Assembly: GCA_030544215.1 (NCBI GenBank) | Contig: JARZZO010000002.1 | Span: forward strand, 22,815,395 to 22,879,394 | Length of the DNA: 64,000 nucleotides | DNA from: Zantedeschia hybrid cultivar | Taxonomy: Eukaryota; Streptophyta; Magnoliopsida; Alismatales; Araceae | Direction: 5' to 3' | Shown here: piece by piece, positions 12,514 to 25,300 of the stretch | How positions within the stretch are numbered: the stretch's first letter is position 1 | Layout: the number at the start of each line of letters is the position of its first letter | Program-made: the position numbers and the translations under genes | The notes under the pieces: model-generated | What the model saw: only the letters and a program-made list of their open reading frames with translations | The model's database searches: none | Told to the model about the DNA's origin: nothing

Positions 12514-15500
12514 CCAAGCTCATCTCTGGATAGTGGACTTACTTCCTCTCAGGTGTCCTCACTCTCACCAGTGATATTATTCATATGTAGAGGATCTTCT
12601 CACAGCTTGGAGTATCTTCATCTTCTACCCAACCACATCTGTCAGGTAGTACATGGACGGTCCGAGTGTCACCTTCAATCTTCATTATAACCCTTGGGTC
12701 ATTAGTTTAGGAGCTACAAATCATATGGCTAATATTTCTTCTCTCTTCACATTTTATTTCTCAAGTTCAAAACAAGATAAGGTCACCATTGTAGATGGCG
12801 TCCAGGCCATAGTGGCTGGTAATTGGTAAAGGGGCCATGCATCTTAATGATGACATCATTTTATCTTATGTCCTTCATGTTCCTGCTCTTCCTATTACTC
12901 TCCTTTCTGTTAGCTGCCTTATCAAATCTCTTCATTGTTCTGTGACCTTTTTTTCCTATCCATTGTGTTTTATAAAAATAAGCGGACAATTATGATTGGT
13001 TGTGAAGTGGGAGATCTATATCATTTTGAACCTGGTGGTAGTGCTGCGTTTCAATCTAGCATGAAGGGATATGAACTATAAAATAAAATAAATTTATTTG
13101 TGACAGTCATCTTGGTCATCTGTCTTTTCATTCTTTGACAATCTTTTTTCTAGTTTGTTCAAGTCAATAGAAGTTGACAGTTTTTAGTGTCAGTTTGTTC
13201 ATTCTGATGTTTGGGGACCATCCTCAGTTCCTTTTTTGTAGATGGCTATCAATATTTCATAAGCTTCATTAATGATATTCTCTCATTGTTGTTGGATCTA
13301 TTTAATGAAATCCTGTGAGGAAGTCCCTTAGATTGTTCAAGTGTTTTGCAAAATGGTTGATAATCAATTTGAAAAGCATGTTAAGGTATTCAGATCTGAT
13401 AATGCTAGAGAATACTCTGAGAGGACTCTTAACATATTTTTAGAGGATGAGGGTATCATTCATGAATCCTCTTGTGTTTACCCCAACAAAATGAGATAGC
13501 TGAAAAAAAAAATGACATTTATTGAAGACCTATCGGGCTCTTCTCTTGCAGCATCTGTTACCAAAGAAGTTTTGGGTAGATGCTGTTTTGATTGCCTCAT
13601 ATATTATCAACCATATGTCTTCTCAAACACTTGGATACAAGACTCCTATTTGGGTTCTTCATCCCACATATTCCTTGTTCTCTCTTACTCCCCGTGTGTT
13701 TGGTTGTCTTTGGTTTATCCATGTACTCAGTCCTGGTTCTACTAAATTGGATCCTAGAGCTATTTGTGGCATTTTCTTGGGTTACTTTCCTACTCAAAAA
13801 GGGTATATACTTTTGACCCTAAAACTGGGCGGAAGTATGTCCTTAAAGATGTTTTTTTTTTTTTTTTTTTTTTTTGCGTCCGAGTCGTTTTTCTACATCT
13901 GATGTCTAAGTAGAGGGCCCTTCAGTTGCTCCTTATCCTCTACCCTCAGTGGCTAGATAGCTGGTGCCCCAGAGAAGTCTGCAAAGTGGGTTACTTTGGC
14001 TGGTTCTATAAGTGAACCCACTCCGGGTCTACTTACTCTAGACGCACGTGGCATAAAGATCGACCTCCAACTGAACTACCTTCCTAGGATGTTGCTGAAA
14101 TTTTAGGTCCTTCGTCCCTTGCTGCTCCTCAATCGTCACCTACCATTGATCTTCCTATTACACTCCGGAAAGGTATACGAGCTTGCACGAAACATCCTTT
14201 TTCTAACTACCTCTCTTGTTCTCGTTTGTCACCGTCTTATCACTCATTCTCAGCTGCTATTTCATCCCTACATGTACCTAATTCTCCTTTTGAGGCTGTG
14301 AAAGATCTATAATGGGTGGTACCTATGGATGAAGAGATGAGAGCACTGCATAAAATGATACTTGGGAGTTAGTAGAGTTACCACTAGAGAAGAGTCTTGT
14401 TGGGTGTATGCCATAAATACAGCTCTGATGGCACTGTTCAATGATACCAAGCAAGATTGGTGGAAAAAGGTTTTACTCGAACATATGGAGTTGACTGTAT
14501 GAAAACCTTTGCCCCGGTTGGCAGGTTGAAGTCTGTTCGGATTGTGCTATCTCTTGCTGTCCGGTTTTTATGGGATCTTCATCAATTAGATGTCAAGAAT
14601 GCATTCTTGAATGGTGATTTGAATGAGGAGGTTTATATGCAACCACCACCTTGGTTTGACGCCAGGGGGAGAGTATGCAGACTTGAGAAAGCTTTGTATG
14701 GACTGAAACAATCACCAAGGGTCTGGTTTGACAGGTTTCGAGCAGCAATTATTCGGTTTGGCTTCAAGCAAGGCAACTCTTATCATTTCCACTTCACTAA
14801 GTGGACCAAAGGTAAAGTTGTGATACTCCTTGTTTATGTTGATGATATGATTATACTGGAGATCATGTGACAGAAATTAAAAACAAATCTTGCTGAAGAA
14901 TTAGATATTAAAGATCTTAGAGAACTGAAGTATTTCTTGGGTATTGAGGTTGCCAAGTCTCAACAGGTTTGTGTATTTGTCAGAGGAAATATGCTTTGTA
15001 TTTGCTTTAGAAAACTGGCAAGCTTGGTTATAAACCAGCTCCGACTCCCATTAAGGCTAGTCGTGGTCTTTTTGAAGGTGTGGGAGAGCTATTATCAGGA
15101 ACCAGCAAGGGCACTTACCAATGGCTTGTGGGTAGATTACTCTATTTATCTCTTACTCGTCCTGTTATTGCTTATACTGTAAGCATTGTTAGTCAATTCA
15201 TGCATGCCCCCCGAGTGCCTCACATGCATGCTGTGGAGTGTATTTTGCCACCCATTAACAATCATGTCCGGGTAAAGGTTTGCTCTATACTAAGGCTGTC
15301 GGATGCTGATTGGGATGGTTCATGGGATGATAGACAGTCTACTACATGGTATTGTGCCTTTTTGGGAGTTAATGTTGTGGCTTGGTGAAGTAAAAAACAA
15401 ATTGTTTGTGCTCATTCTAGTGCTAAACCTGAGTATCATGCCATGGCACATTCTGTTAGAATTGCTGTGGCTTAAATCTCTTCTTGCAAGACACTGGTGT

Positions 15501-15725
15501 CCAAGTTCATCTGCCTATGAAGTTCTGTTGTGATAATAAGGCTACCATCATTATTGCTAATAAACCCATTTAGTATGATCGTACGAAGTACATCGAAATT
15601 GATCGTCACTTTATTCGTGAACAGCTTGATAGAGAGATCTGTCTTTCCCATGTTCGATCTGCCGATCAATTATCTGATGTATTCACTAAAGGCTTGATCA
15701 CTTTTTTCTCTCTTTTGTCCAAGTT
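12514..15725 (+). pseudogene. Copia pol pseudogene (protease, integrase, reverse transcriptase, RNase H)
   Basis: Continuation of the gag after removal of the solo LTR. The protease site at about 12690 reads VISLGATNHMA, so the catalytic Asp-Ser of the expected DSG is changed. The GAG-pre-integrase region at about 13080-13130 keeps HLGHLSFHSL. The integrase core covers about 13190-13560 (VFRSDNAREYS). The best-preserved block is RT at 14457-14870: TFAPVGRLKSVRIVLSLA, LDVKNAFLNGDLNEEVYM, ALYGLKQSPRVWFDRF and the catalytic YVDDM. RNase H lies at about 15300-15700, ending ADQLSDVFTKG. Frameshifts and stops between blocks make it non-functional. It would have encoded the replication and integration enzymes of a Ty1/Copia element. 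Confidence 0.9.
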
Positions 15726-15762
15726 GAGCGTGAGTAACATCTATGCTCAGCTCACGCTCAGC

Positions 15763-15773
15763 TTGAGGGGGAG
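15763..15773 (+). other. Copia polypurine tract
   Basis: GAGGGGGAGTG stands directly before the TG that starts the 3' LTR, the usual plus-strand priming site of Copia elements. Confidence 0.6.
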
Positions 15774-16000
15774 TGTAGTCCAGGGTAGTTTTGTCATTTA
15801 TCTTTAAGTTTGTGTCATTTATCTTTAAGTCAGGGTTTTTCTGTCATTTATCTTTATTGGGTATGTAACTCTGTTATTATAACCCTGTTAACATAAATAC
15901 AAGCATCATGGGACAGATTAGACTGTGTAAGTCTGCCACCCTGGTGTTTTCTCTTTAACCAGGTACTCTCTCGGCTAATCTCCTCTCAATCTATTCTTCA
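15774..16000 (+). mobile_element. Copia 3' LTR
   Basis: It begins TGTAGTCCAGGG right after the polypurine tract. It has three short direct repeats of GTCATTTATCTTTA (about 15792-15855) and a possible promoter region near 15890. It ends at a CA near 16000, though the exact end is uncertain within about 20 bp because no matching 5' LTR was recognised. Confidence 0.6.
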
Positions 16001-16216
16001 TCACTGGTGATATTATATCAATGATTTTTTGGGTTACATATTTATTGAATAATCTCTTAACATCCAGGAGGCTATTTATTTACTATATTTATGTTGTATG
16101 CAAACTCATGGAGGTTGATGTATTCATTTTTGAAATATTTACTACATTTCATTGCAGTTATTGTTAACACCTTTCTAGATCAATGTTCCTAAACATTGTA
16201 CAATTTCTCCTTTCAG
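16001..16216 (+). other. intron DNA upstream of the first visible exon
   Basis: AT-rich single-copy-looking sequence ending in a pyrimidine tract and the acceptor TTTCAG at 16211-16216. No coding sequence or recognised repeat. Confidence 0.5.
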
Positions 16217-16354
16217 CTTATGATAATTGTTGACTATACGGGTTCTATTTTTCCATTCATTGCTCATTCCCCATGGAATGGCTTGAGATTGGCAGATTTT
16301 GTGATGCCCTTTTTCCTTTTCATTGCTGGTGTTTCTCTTGCACTTGTGCACAAG
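16217..16354 (+). CDS. HGSNAT-like exon A (first visible)
   Basis: 138 bp, 46 codons, phase 0 at both ends. It encodes LMIIVDYTGSIFPF, then IAHSPWNGLRLADF and a hydrophobic segment ending VSLALVHK. It holds the conserved His and Asp of the family signature. The acceptor is TTTCAG and the donor GTACGC. The intron after it is 7226 bp. Confidence 0.93.
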
Positions 16355-19300
16355 GTACGCAAGCTAGTCTTTATGCAGAAAACACTTTTATCTTCTTGAG
16401 TCAACGACCTTTTCATGCAACAGCAAATCCAAACTAATCCTTTAGTAATTTTATTGAGCATGGAATGCATGGCAGGACTGATGGCATTTGATTTTGTGAA
16501 TTCTGTCATTTCTTTACATATGTACACCATTGTATGGAAACTTTCTTGTTTGCCACACATTTTTCCACGAGAGATTAGTGATGCAGCTTAACTGTATCCT
16601 AAACTTCAAATGGAAGAACACAGTGAGAGAACAGAAAGGACTGCTTGAAAGAACCGACAAGCTGGTGCTCATTCTAGAACTGTACAGTAGGGTGTAAAAC
16701 AACTGATAATCCAGGATGGCTCAATGATTCCGAGTTTCTTAACTTGCATGGAAAAACAGTTGCTCAGGCAAACATCTATTTCTTGTTGCTGTTGGAGGTT
16801 TTGAAAGAAATTATCTGATTTTTGACTAATTCTGTGCTTCTGCACAATGGGCCTTTTCAAGTTCTGTACTAAATGTCAGTAGTATGACTGTATTGGGTGG
16901 ATGATAGTCATATGTACTAATGGCTTTTAAAAAGGATTCTCTCACAGTGAGCCAGCTAACCACATGAATGGCAAGTATGCACCTTCAATCTTGAGTCATG
17001 TCTATATCTGTCTATATATTGATGTTTCTTCTCTTGCAGTGCCCCAATTACTTTGTCCCATCTACTCAGCTCTCTGTACTCTCTTTTTTTGGGAGAAAAG
17101 TTGTGGCTGTACCACCAATTTTAATGACGTAAATGGGGGTGGTACATGCCTGGAGAGGGGGAGGAGACGTTCCTCTCCCTCTCTAGTGTCTAAACAAAAC
17201 AAACGCACAAGTTCGGGGTGGTTATGGAAGTTAGAGTTTCCTCATTCGGCTGTCAACAGAAATGCCAAGATGAATGTGCTCCAATTATAAAGATAAAGCT
17301 CTAAGAGCAGTGTTTTCAACATAAATTTTACTTCCGTTGAATATGTCTTGTTTCTTTCCTTTCAAATAGTCCAACACATAGCATGAGCAATAATGAGTAA
17401 GAGCTGACTTCTTATACTTCTCCCAAGCTTTAGCTTCTGATTTGCAAAATGGTCCACATATCTCGGAAGAACTTGAAACTTAGCTGCAGCTGAACCAGGT
17501 TGCTGAAGGCCTTTCACACTTCTCTGCGGACAGTGCGACTAATAAGAACGATCAACATCTTCATTTGTCTGCTGCACAAAAAGAACAGATTATGTCACAG
17601 TCTGAAACTCGTTTTGTTGTGTATACTTTTGTAATGTATTTTTTGAAAAGCTAGCCACATGAAGGCCTTGACCTTGATAGGTACCTTCACCTCCATCTTG
17701 ACACCTTGAAATCTTACTGTTTCGTTATAAACCCCATAAAGCTGCATTGAATAACATGCTCTTAGCTATGGTTTGCTGTGTCGCTGATCTATACCAGATT
17801 GTATATTTTCAGATACAAGTCAGTACTTATCCAATTTGGTCCAACTTGCATGAGTTGCATGAATCGGGCCGATTCAAGACAATGAGTTTGTTCATGGCAA
17901 TGATTTTAAGCCACGTTTGAGAGAAATATACCATATTAATCAATATAAAAGTGTAAATTGACTTATCAAATGTGAAAAAAACTCAATCTAAAACAATCCA
18001 TTATGCATGTATGAGTATGACCCATATTATGCATGTATGAGTATGACCCATATTATGCATGTATGAGTATGACTCGGCACGATTGTGTCTGACTTGGCGC
18101 ATGCCAGTGACTCAGACTTGCCTAGATATGAGTCAACTCATATGAGTCGGCACGATCCGGTACGATACAACAACCCATGCTCTAAGCTGCTCCATCTCCC
18201 TTCAATGGACACTAGCAACCTATCTTCAAAGTAGATTCTTAAGTGATGCTAGATGCATCTTTAACTTGTCCATTAATATAGAAAAGCTCTTGACATCCCA
18301 TCCTTGAACAAAGACATCAATGAAAAGCTGATTCCTTGATATAATCTGGTAATCATGTTGTCCACATATATTAGAAATGTCATTGTACATTCTATGGAGT
18401 CCTCCCGGAAGTAGAAGTCAGCTTAGGATGAGCTGACTTTCAAGGGACCTTGATGAGTAGCTAGGATGAGCTAGTTTGGGGGGACTTTATAGTCAACTCT
18501 TTCTCCTCTTGTAACTATAAACTACGTACCATGCTTCTCTTGTTTTCCATTATCCATGTCCATTTTAAACTTTCAAGTTCTTGAGGATTTAACATTGTAC
18601 ACCCTCCACCTTTGAGATCTCCTTTTTGAAGGTGACATTAAGTCACAATTTCATTGAATAAAGGGAGGGTTACACAGAGAATGAATAGCCCAGAGGGCAT
18701 CACAGCCAGGATCGGACAAGCCCCGTCCTGGTCCCCATCTACAGCTGAAAGGATGAAAAAATTACAAAGGATGTTTTATCAAGCAAATAAAACAGAAACA
18801 CACTAAGAACAACCTATCAATAAATCAATTCCTTCCATTTTCTGGCCTCGTCAAAAAAATCAGAACTCCCCTCCTTGAGGATACCAGCAGCCCTTCCCCA
18901 TTCTTCCACCCATCTAAATGTACTTCTCAGCAGCTCATTAGTACTTCTGAAATGGTCTTTGAATTTCCTTCTATTTCTCTCACACCAGATGGCCCACAAA
19001 AGGGCCGGACAGGTCAAGAACCACAGTTGTTTAAGATCTTTATATAGACAAATAGTGCTCCACCAGTGTAGGAGATCCAACACAGAAGATTGCTCTACCC
19101 AATTGAGTCCAAATAATCTACAAATAATCTTCCACTGAATGATAATAATACCACAGCCACAGAATAAATGCTTTTGATCCTCCTCAAAAAGAGCACAAAA
19201 AACACAAGAGAAACTCCCAGAGATGTGTAGTTTCTTAGCCCTCCTTCCCGTAAGAATTCTACACCAAGCAAGCTTCCATAGGAACACCTTGATCTTATTT

Positions 19301-22300
19301 GGAAGATGGTTAGACCATACTAACTCCTTCCACCATACCCTAATACCACCATCATTCAACATTTGAACCATGGATTTAACCGAAAACTGCCCATTATTGG
19401 TCCATCTCCAAATTCTTTTATCCTACACCTCACCAGAAATTCTGACTTCACTAATGCTATTAATTAGCAATACTAGTTCTTTTGTTTCCACATCCGTGGG
19501 ATCCCTTCTCAAAGGTAAACTGATCTGCCCTGCATCTATATGACATAACACATCCTCAACCTTTGAGATCTCCTTCATCCTACGCTTCTTGGAATGGAAA
19601 CAATGAAGAATGAATGCAACAACAAAGATTGAAAAATGAGAGTGTTTGGGACCCCGACCTAGCTATCTCTCCTATCGGATTATTATTATTATTAAATCCT
19701 ATCGTTTTGGTCTTTTGTTTTTTATCTGGAGAAATATAGGTCGGTTTTATGTATGTTGTTTCTTGGACTATGAGAACTTGTGATTAGCCCTCAGAGAGTC
19801 TGAGACTTCGGATCAGGCGAAGATCCGAGTATATGACCTCTCTCTACTGACCTCAGTCAGTGTTAATTACGTCGAGCAACCGCTCGACAACCCTTGATTA
19901 ACTGTCCGCTGATGCCCTTGTAATATGCAACACTACTACTACAGGCAGCACATACATATGAAGATATGTTTTAGGTTAAGCTCTTGGCCTCGCCCAAGTT
20001 TAGGATGAGTTTATAATTGATTTGGAGACTTTTTAAAAGGTTTTGAATTGACTCCGAGTTATCTGGATTGATTCCAAGTATTTTAGACTCATAAGGATAT
20101 TTTTGTAATTATGCAAAGTTGGAGGGTATAGGGGTATTATGGTCACTTTAGTGTGTGAAGTGAGTTTTAATGATTTAGGAAGGTTTCAAAACCTTAGGAG
20201 GTATTTTAGAGTTATTTTAAGTGTGTTTGGGTTGTAAGGATATTTTGGTAATTTTATTCCAAATTGGATTTCTAGACTTAAAGTCTATTTTTGGGTATTT
20301 TTGTAATTATGTTGCATTAGGGTAATTATGGTCATTTTAAGTTTTTTAGCATTTTAGGGAAATTTGAAAACCCTTAGGATGTATTTTAGGATCATTTTAG
20401 ACATATTTGAGGTATAGGGGTATTTTGGTAATTTTACCTTAAATCGGGTTTATTAGACTTAGAGTCTATTTTTATATTTTTATGAGATTTTTACTTATTT
20501 TTATCATATTGAGGGTATTTTGGTAATTTTCCCATCTTATTAGGGTTTGGAAGGTATTTTGAGCGTAGGAGAGGTTTTGATATTTTTTATGAATTTTCTG
20601 TGATTTTTACAGATTTTTATCATGGGTGAGGATATTTTTGTAATTTCATTAAGTTTTTTGGGGGGGGGCATTTTGGTCATTTTGTAAATTTTATATGTTT
20701 TCAAATTTGGTTCTCTGTTTTTTACTGAATTTTACTGATTTTTTATTAATTTTACTGATTTTTATTAATTAATTGGATATATGAAATCTATTTAAGTCAT
20801 GTTTTTAGGTTTATGTAATTTTCAGATTTGATTTTCTGATTTTTGCTGAGTATTACTGGTTTTTTTTGATTTTTTTTGATTTTACTGATTTTAAATAATT
20901 TTCACAGATTTTATTGATTAATTAAGCATGAGGGATATTTAAGTCATTTTTTAACTTAAGTATATTATTTTATGTCTCAATATTTCATAATTGAGTTTTG
21001 ATTATGAGTCTAGGATTAGTTATGTATGGGGTGATGCCAAAGATATTTTACAATATTTAATTATGTATTTATGTATTTTAATTAGTTATTAAACTAATTA
21101 ATAAATTAATTATGTATGTGAAAATATAATAACATAGTGTTACTTAAGTAATAGATTCATGAACACACATGCACACATATATGTTCAAAGAACAATATTG
21201 GCATTTCATTCATCATTTCAGTATAATCCCGTCTTATAGAACGGTGATTTTACAATATAAATTCGGCAGACCTTCTCCTTAGGAATAAATCTTAGGAAGA
21301 GAGCCCTCCGAGAAAATACCTCCTCCAAACGCAGCAAACCCGTGCAAAAGCACTTGGTTTGGTCTTCAAATGGGCAGAGTTTCCTCTAAGAATTTTTGGG
21401 CCAAATGGGCATGCCTTCTTCCTCCATCTTGGGGGGGTATTTATAGACCTTGGAGGCCTTAACCGGTAGGGGTACCCACCGTTGGATCTTGAGGTGGGGG
21501 GTGCCACCGGAAGATTTTTTTGGAGAGAGAGTGAGAGAGGGATTAGAGAGAAGAGACAGGAGGAGGGGGGCCCGGTAGGCACCCCCACTGGTTGGGGACC
21601 GGTGGGGGGTGCCACCGGTTGGACCCCCACCGGTTTTAAGCAACCGGTGGGGGTGTTTCCCCCTCCCATTTTCCTTTTTGTCTCCTTCTTTAATTAATAA
21701 CCCTCATTAACTCTCTCTTCCATTTTCTCCATTGGTATAGGTGTGAAAAGATGGGTTTCCACTAATCATGGGGGAATTAAACGTGAGTTAGTGGGAGCTC
21801 CAATAACACGGGGGCAGAACAAGGCTTTAAAAACCCACTTTTAATAGTGTTTAAACCCATTAATTCCCCCCTCTCTCTCATTCTTTTTCTGTATTTAATG
21901 GAGAGAAGAGCTCCCTCCAACCGGTTGGAGGGTTTTTCCTTTTATTTAATGGGGGCAAGACCCCCTACCGGTGGAGAGCTCCAATGGAACCGGTGGGGGG
22001 GTCTAGCCTCCCTCTCCTTCCTTTCTTTATTCCTCTATTAAAGGCCATCAATGGACCATTGTTGATTTTTTTTCTTGCTCCACCTTCATCTCTCTCTCTC
22101 TCTCTCTTTTTTGTACCCTTCAGAAAAAGGGTTCAACAGAGATCAAAGACATTGTCTTGAATCACTTCTCCTTAGATGTTCGGCATGCCACTGCACCCAT
22201 CCCAATTCATCTCCTAACCAAAGTTATCATTTACCTTTGGATTATTCTTTCTGTCAGGGCTATTTTTCAATACGATATACAGCATAACATTATTTGATCA

Positions 22301-25300
22301 CTTGAACTGTATGCCACTCCATATTCTTTGCTTACCTCCAATATATCTAGAATCATTTCCCTAAAAGAGCAATATTCATCTCTCTAATGCTTCCAATGGT
22401 ACCTGCCTTCTTTATGTTCTCAGGTGACACACACAATCAAGTCCATTTACTGTTCATTCCCCATCCCCTATTCCTTTTGGTGGTCACAAAGCTACTCATA
22501 AGTACCATTCCCCTCCAATCCTCCCCCATGAAAATGGCAGCGATGTAGTACTGACTACTGACGAGGGAAGGTGCAGATAATCAAAGAAAAGATTGTGCAG
22601 AAGAGGATAGAAAATTAGCTAGCGGAAAGAAGTACCGGGAGTTACAAGGAGGATGAGGGAAGAAGGGAAGAAGATGAACACTTTGAAAACATCACTTAGT
22701 GCCATAAAAACCTCAGTCCTTAAATCTTGGGCCAACTGGGAGGAGAAGTTCCCATGTTGCAAACTTGCTGGCATAACTATTGAGGTCCCAATGCAACCTG
22801 GGATTTTGTTTAGGAAGAGACAAAATCTCTCAAATTGGGAATCCTTTTTTTTTTAAAAATCAAAGATTAGCCCAAATATTTGAATGGTACTGTGAAGGAA
22901 AAGGTCAAACAACATTTTCCCCCCTTCAGTGTATTTATGTGATAATTAAATTATCACATCAGTGACTGCCATTTTAATAAGACGATTTGATGGAATAAGG
23001 CTTTATGCGATGTATAAACAATAGGACACCATATTGTCTTTGCCATATTATACTTTTATGAGAAACACTTGCTGCACTGGCAGCCGGCGGTGTTTTATTT
23101 AATTTTTTGAATTTTTTAAGGTGGGCCCCATTGTGCCCTACATGTCTGTACAATCAGATCTCCGATCAGATGACCCTAAAAAATCTGAAAAGTAAAAAAA
23201 CTGAGCCCCAATGAACACTAACAAACACTGTGGGGGCTCGGTTTTCGATTTTCATGTTTTTTTGGGTTGTCCTATTGAAAATTTGAATTGCACGAACATG
23301 TAGGTCGGGCCCATCTAAAAAATTTCAATTGTTTTTAAATAAAAACCCGACAGCTGGTGTAACACCAACTGCCGGTGCAGCAAATATTTCTCTACTTTTA
23401 TTCATATCTACAGGGTAATACTTTTTTTTATGCAAGGTAATTCAAGTATATACCTGTAACTTTAGACATTTTGTTCACCTTCCAAAAAAAAACTCTAGAC
23501 ATTTTGTTTCTTCACTCTTTACCTGCCTCTTTCCATTTTTTTGAGTTTCTAAGGTGCTTTTCTGTGTTGTATACTACCAGAGAATATCTAACAAAGTCAT
23601 AGCAACATGCCAGGCAATGCTAAGGGCAGTAAAACTTTTTCTTCTGGGTATTCTTCTTCAAGGTAATAGCTTGGAAATTTGTAGTTCATCTTTAGTTTAC
23701 ACTTGTGGTTTACATTGAACAAATATGTTGCTATACACAATTTTCATGCAATTCAGCAAAAATCACATGTATCGGAGATAACGGTAGAATATATATTTCC
23801 CATCAACTAATATAATACCTAAAAGTTTAATAATAATGGTTGTGCTTTGATTATCTCCTCTGTTTCACCTTTTCTAGTGTCAAATTGTCAATGGGTATGA
23901 AATTCCAATTATTAAAATGACAAGAGATTTTTGCAGTGCCCTCAACAGAATTAATTAATATCTTCCCCACATGAAATAAAAGAAATGTACCTTCATTTGG
24001 TCATTCCTTAGTCATGCTTAACTTGTTCATTCATCTCCTTGTCATTTGCGAGGTGGATAACTTCTGGCAACCAGACAACCAGGAATATTTCCTTATTCTT
24101 TTTGTGAGGATGAGGTATTCTCTGCCTTAAGTGTCTCTAGGAAGGCCATCCTCAGAGGATAAGTCAGGTGTCTATCATGTGGGGGAGGAAGGACACAAAG
24201 GGGGACTATTGATGGGGATCCAAGACCATTGCACCAACATTGTCGACACATTACACACAAGGGGGACTATTGATGGGGATCCATAGACACTTTGTTTGGC
24301 CTATTTAGAGTCCATTTTGTTGGTTTTCTATTTTTTTGGAATTGTCTGTGCGACTTTCGCACTATTTTCTCATGTTAGGGGTATTTTGGTCTAGAGTCAA
24401 ATTTAGGGAGTCTTTAGGATTTGTTTTCTCTTTAATTAGTGTTGTAAACTTGTAATACTCTTTTCAAATAGGCAGGTTTTAAACTGGCCTATGACTTGTC
24501 CTCGTAAAGGCGTGAACCAGTCCTGCACGAACCGTCATCTTCATTCGCCCCTTGATGATACTGTTCAAGCGATACGAGAGCAGAGTATCAGATTGACAGC
24601 GTTGGAACAGTCTCCTTCGGGCTTTCTTCTCCACTTGGAGGCCCAGGTTGATCAGTATGGTGCACCTAACCTGGAGATGTATCTGGTACAAATGAGGGCT
24701 GATGGAGAGTTGAACCAGAAGGGCCAGAACATAACAGGCAATGCTATTGGTGGAAGCAAATCTCTGCTTAATCTGGAGATGGAGGATCAGTTATGTGATA
24801 CTTGCATATCTGATAATCTTGTTGGGTGGGATGGCAACGGTGAGATTGCAGAGTTTCATGTTGAAGAACAGTCCATCAGGTCTGAGCACCTTAGTGGAAT
24901 GATACAATGAGAGTTAATTCCCATGGCGTCAGATCCTATTCTGTTAGCAGTGATCTATGCATCTCCAGAGGATACGTGTATAGATGAAATTCTGCAGTTT
25001 GGGAGAAGGATAGGGGTCTCATTCCAGGGTCGTGAGGACAGTGTAGTTAGTTTCTTGAAGGAATTAGAAAAGAAGTGAAGCTCTCCAAAATTCTGCAAAG
25101 AGGAAAGGTCAAGGAGGAGGAACAAAGATTGGTGCACGGGAAATTGACTTCGTTAGAGGTAATGAAATTGTTGATAGTCTTAGAGGTGAAAAAGGGAAGC
25201 TGGTGGTGAATGAGGCTGATCAACCATGAAGCTTCTATCATGGAATATTCGTGGTCTTAACAGTGACTGTAAAAATAGGGCTGTTAAGGACTATATAAGG

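Noticed and set aside
10392..22138. 10392-12508 and 19643-22138 as the two LTRs of one large element
   Set aside because: They are in direct orientation, but each has its own flanking duplication, and the DNA between includes Copia pol, host exon A and a LINE.
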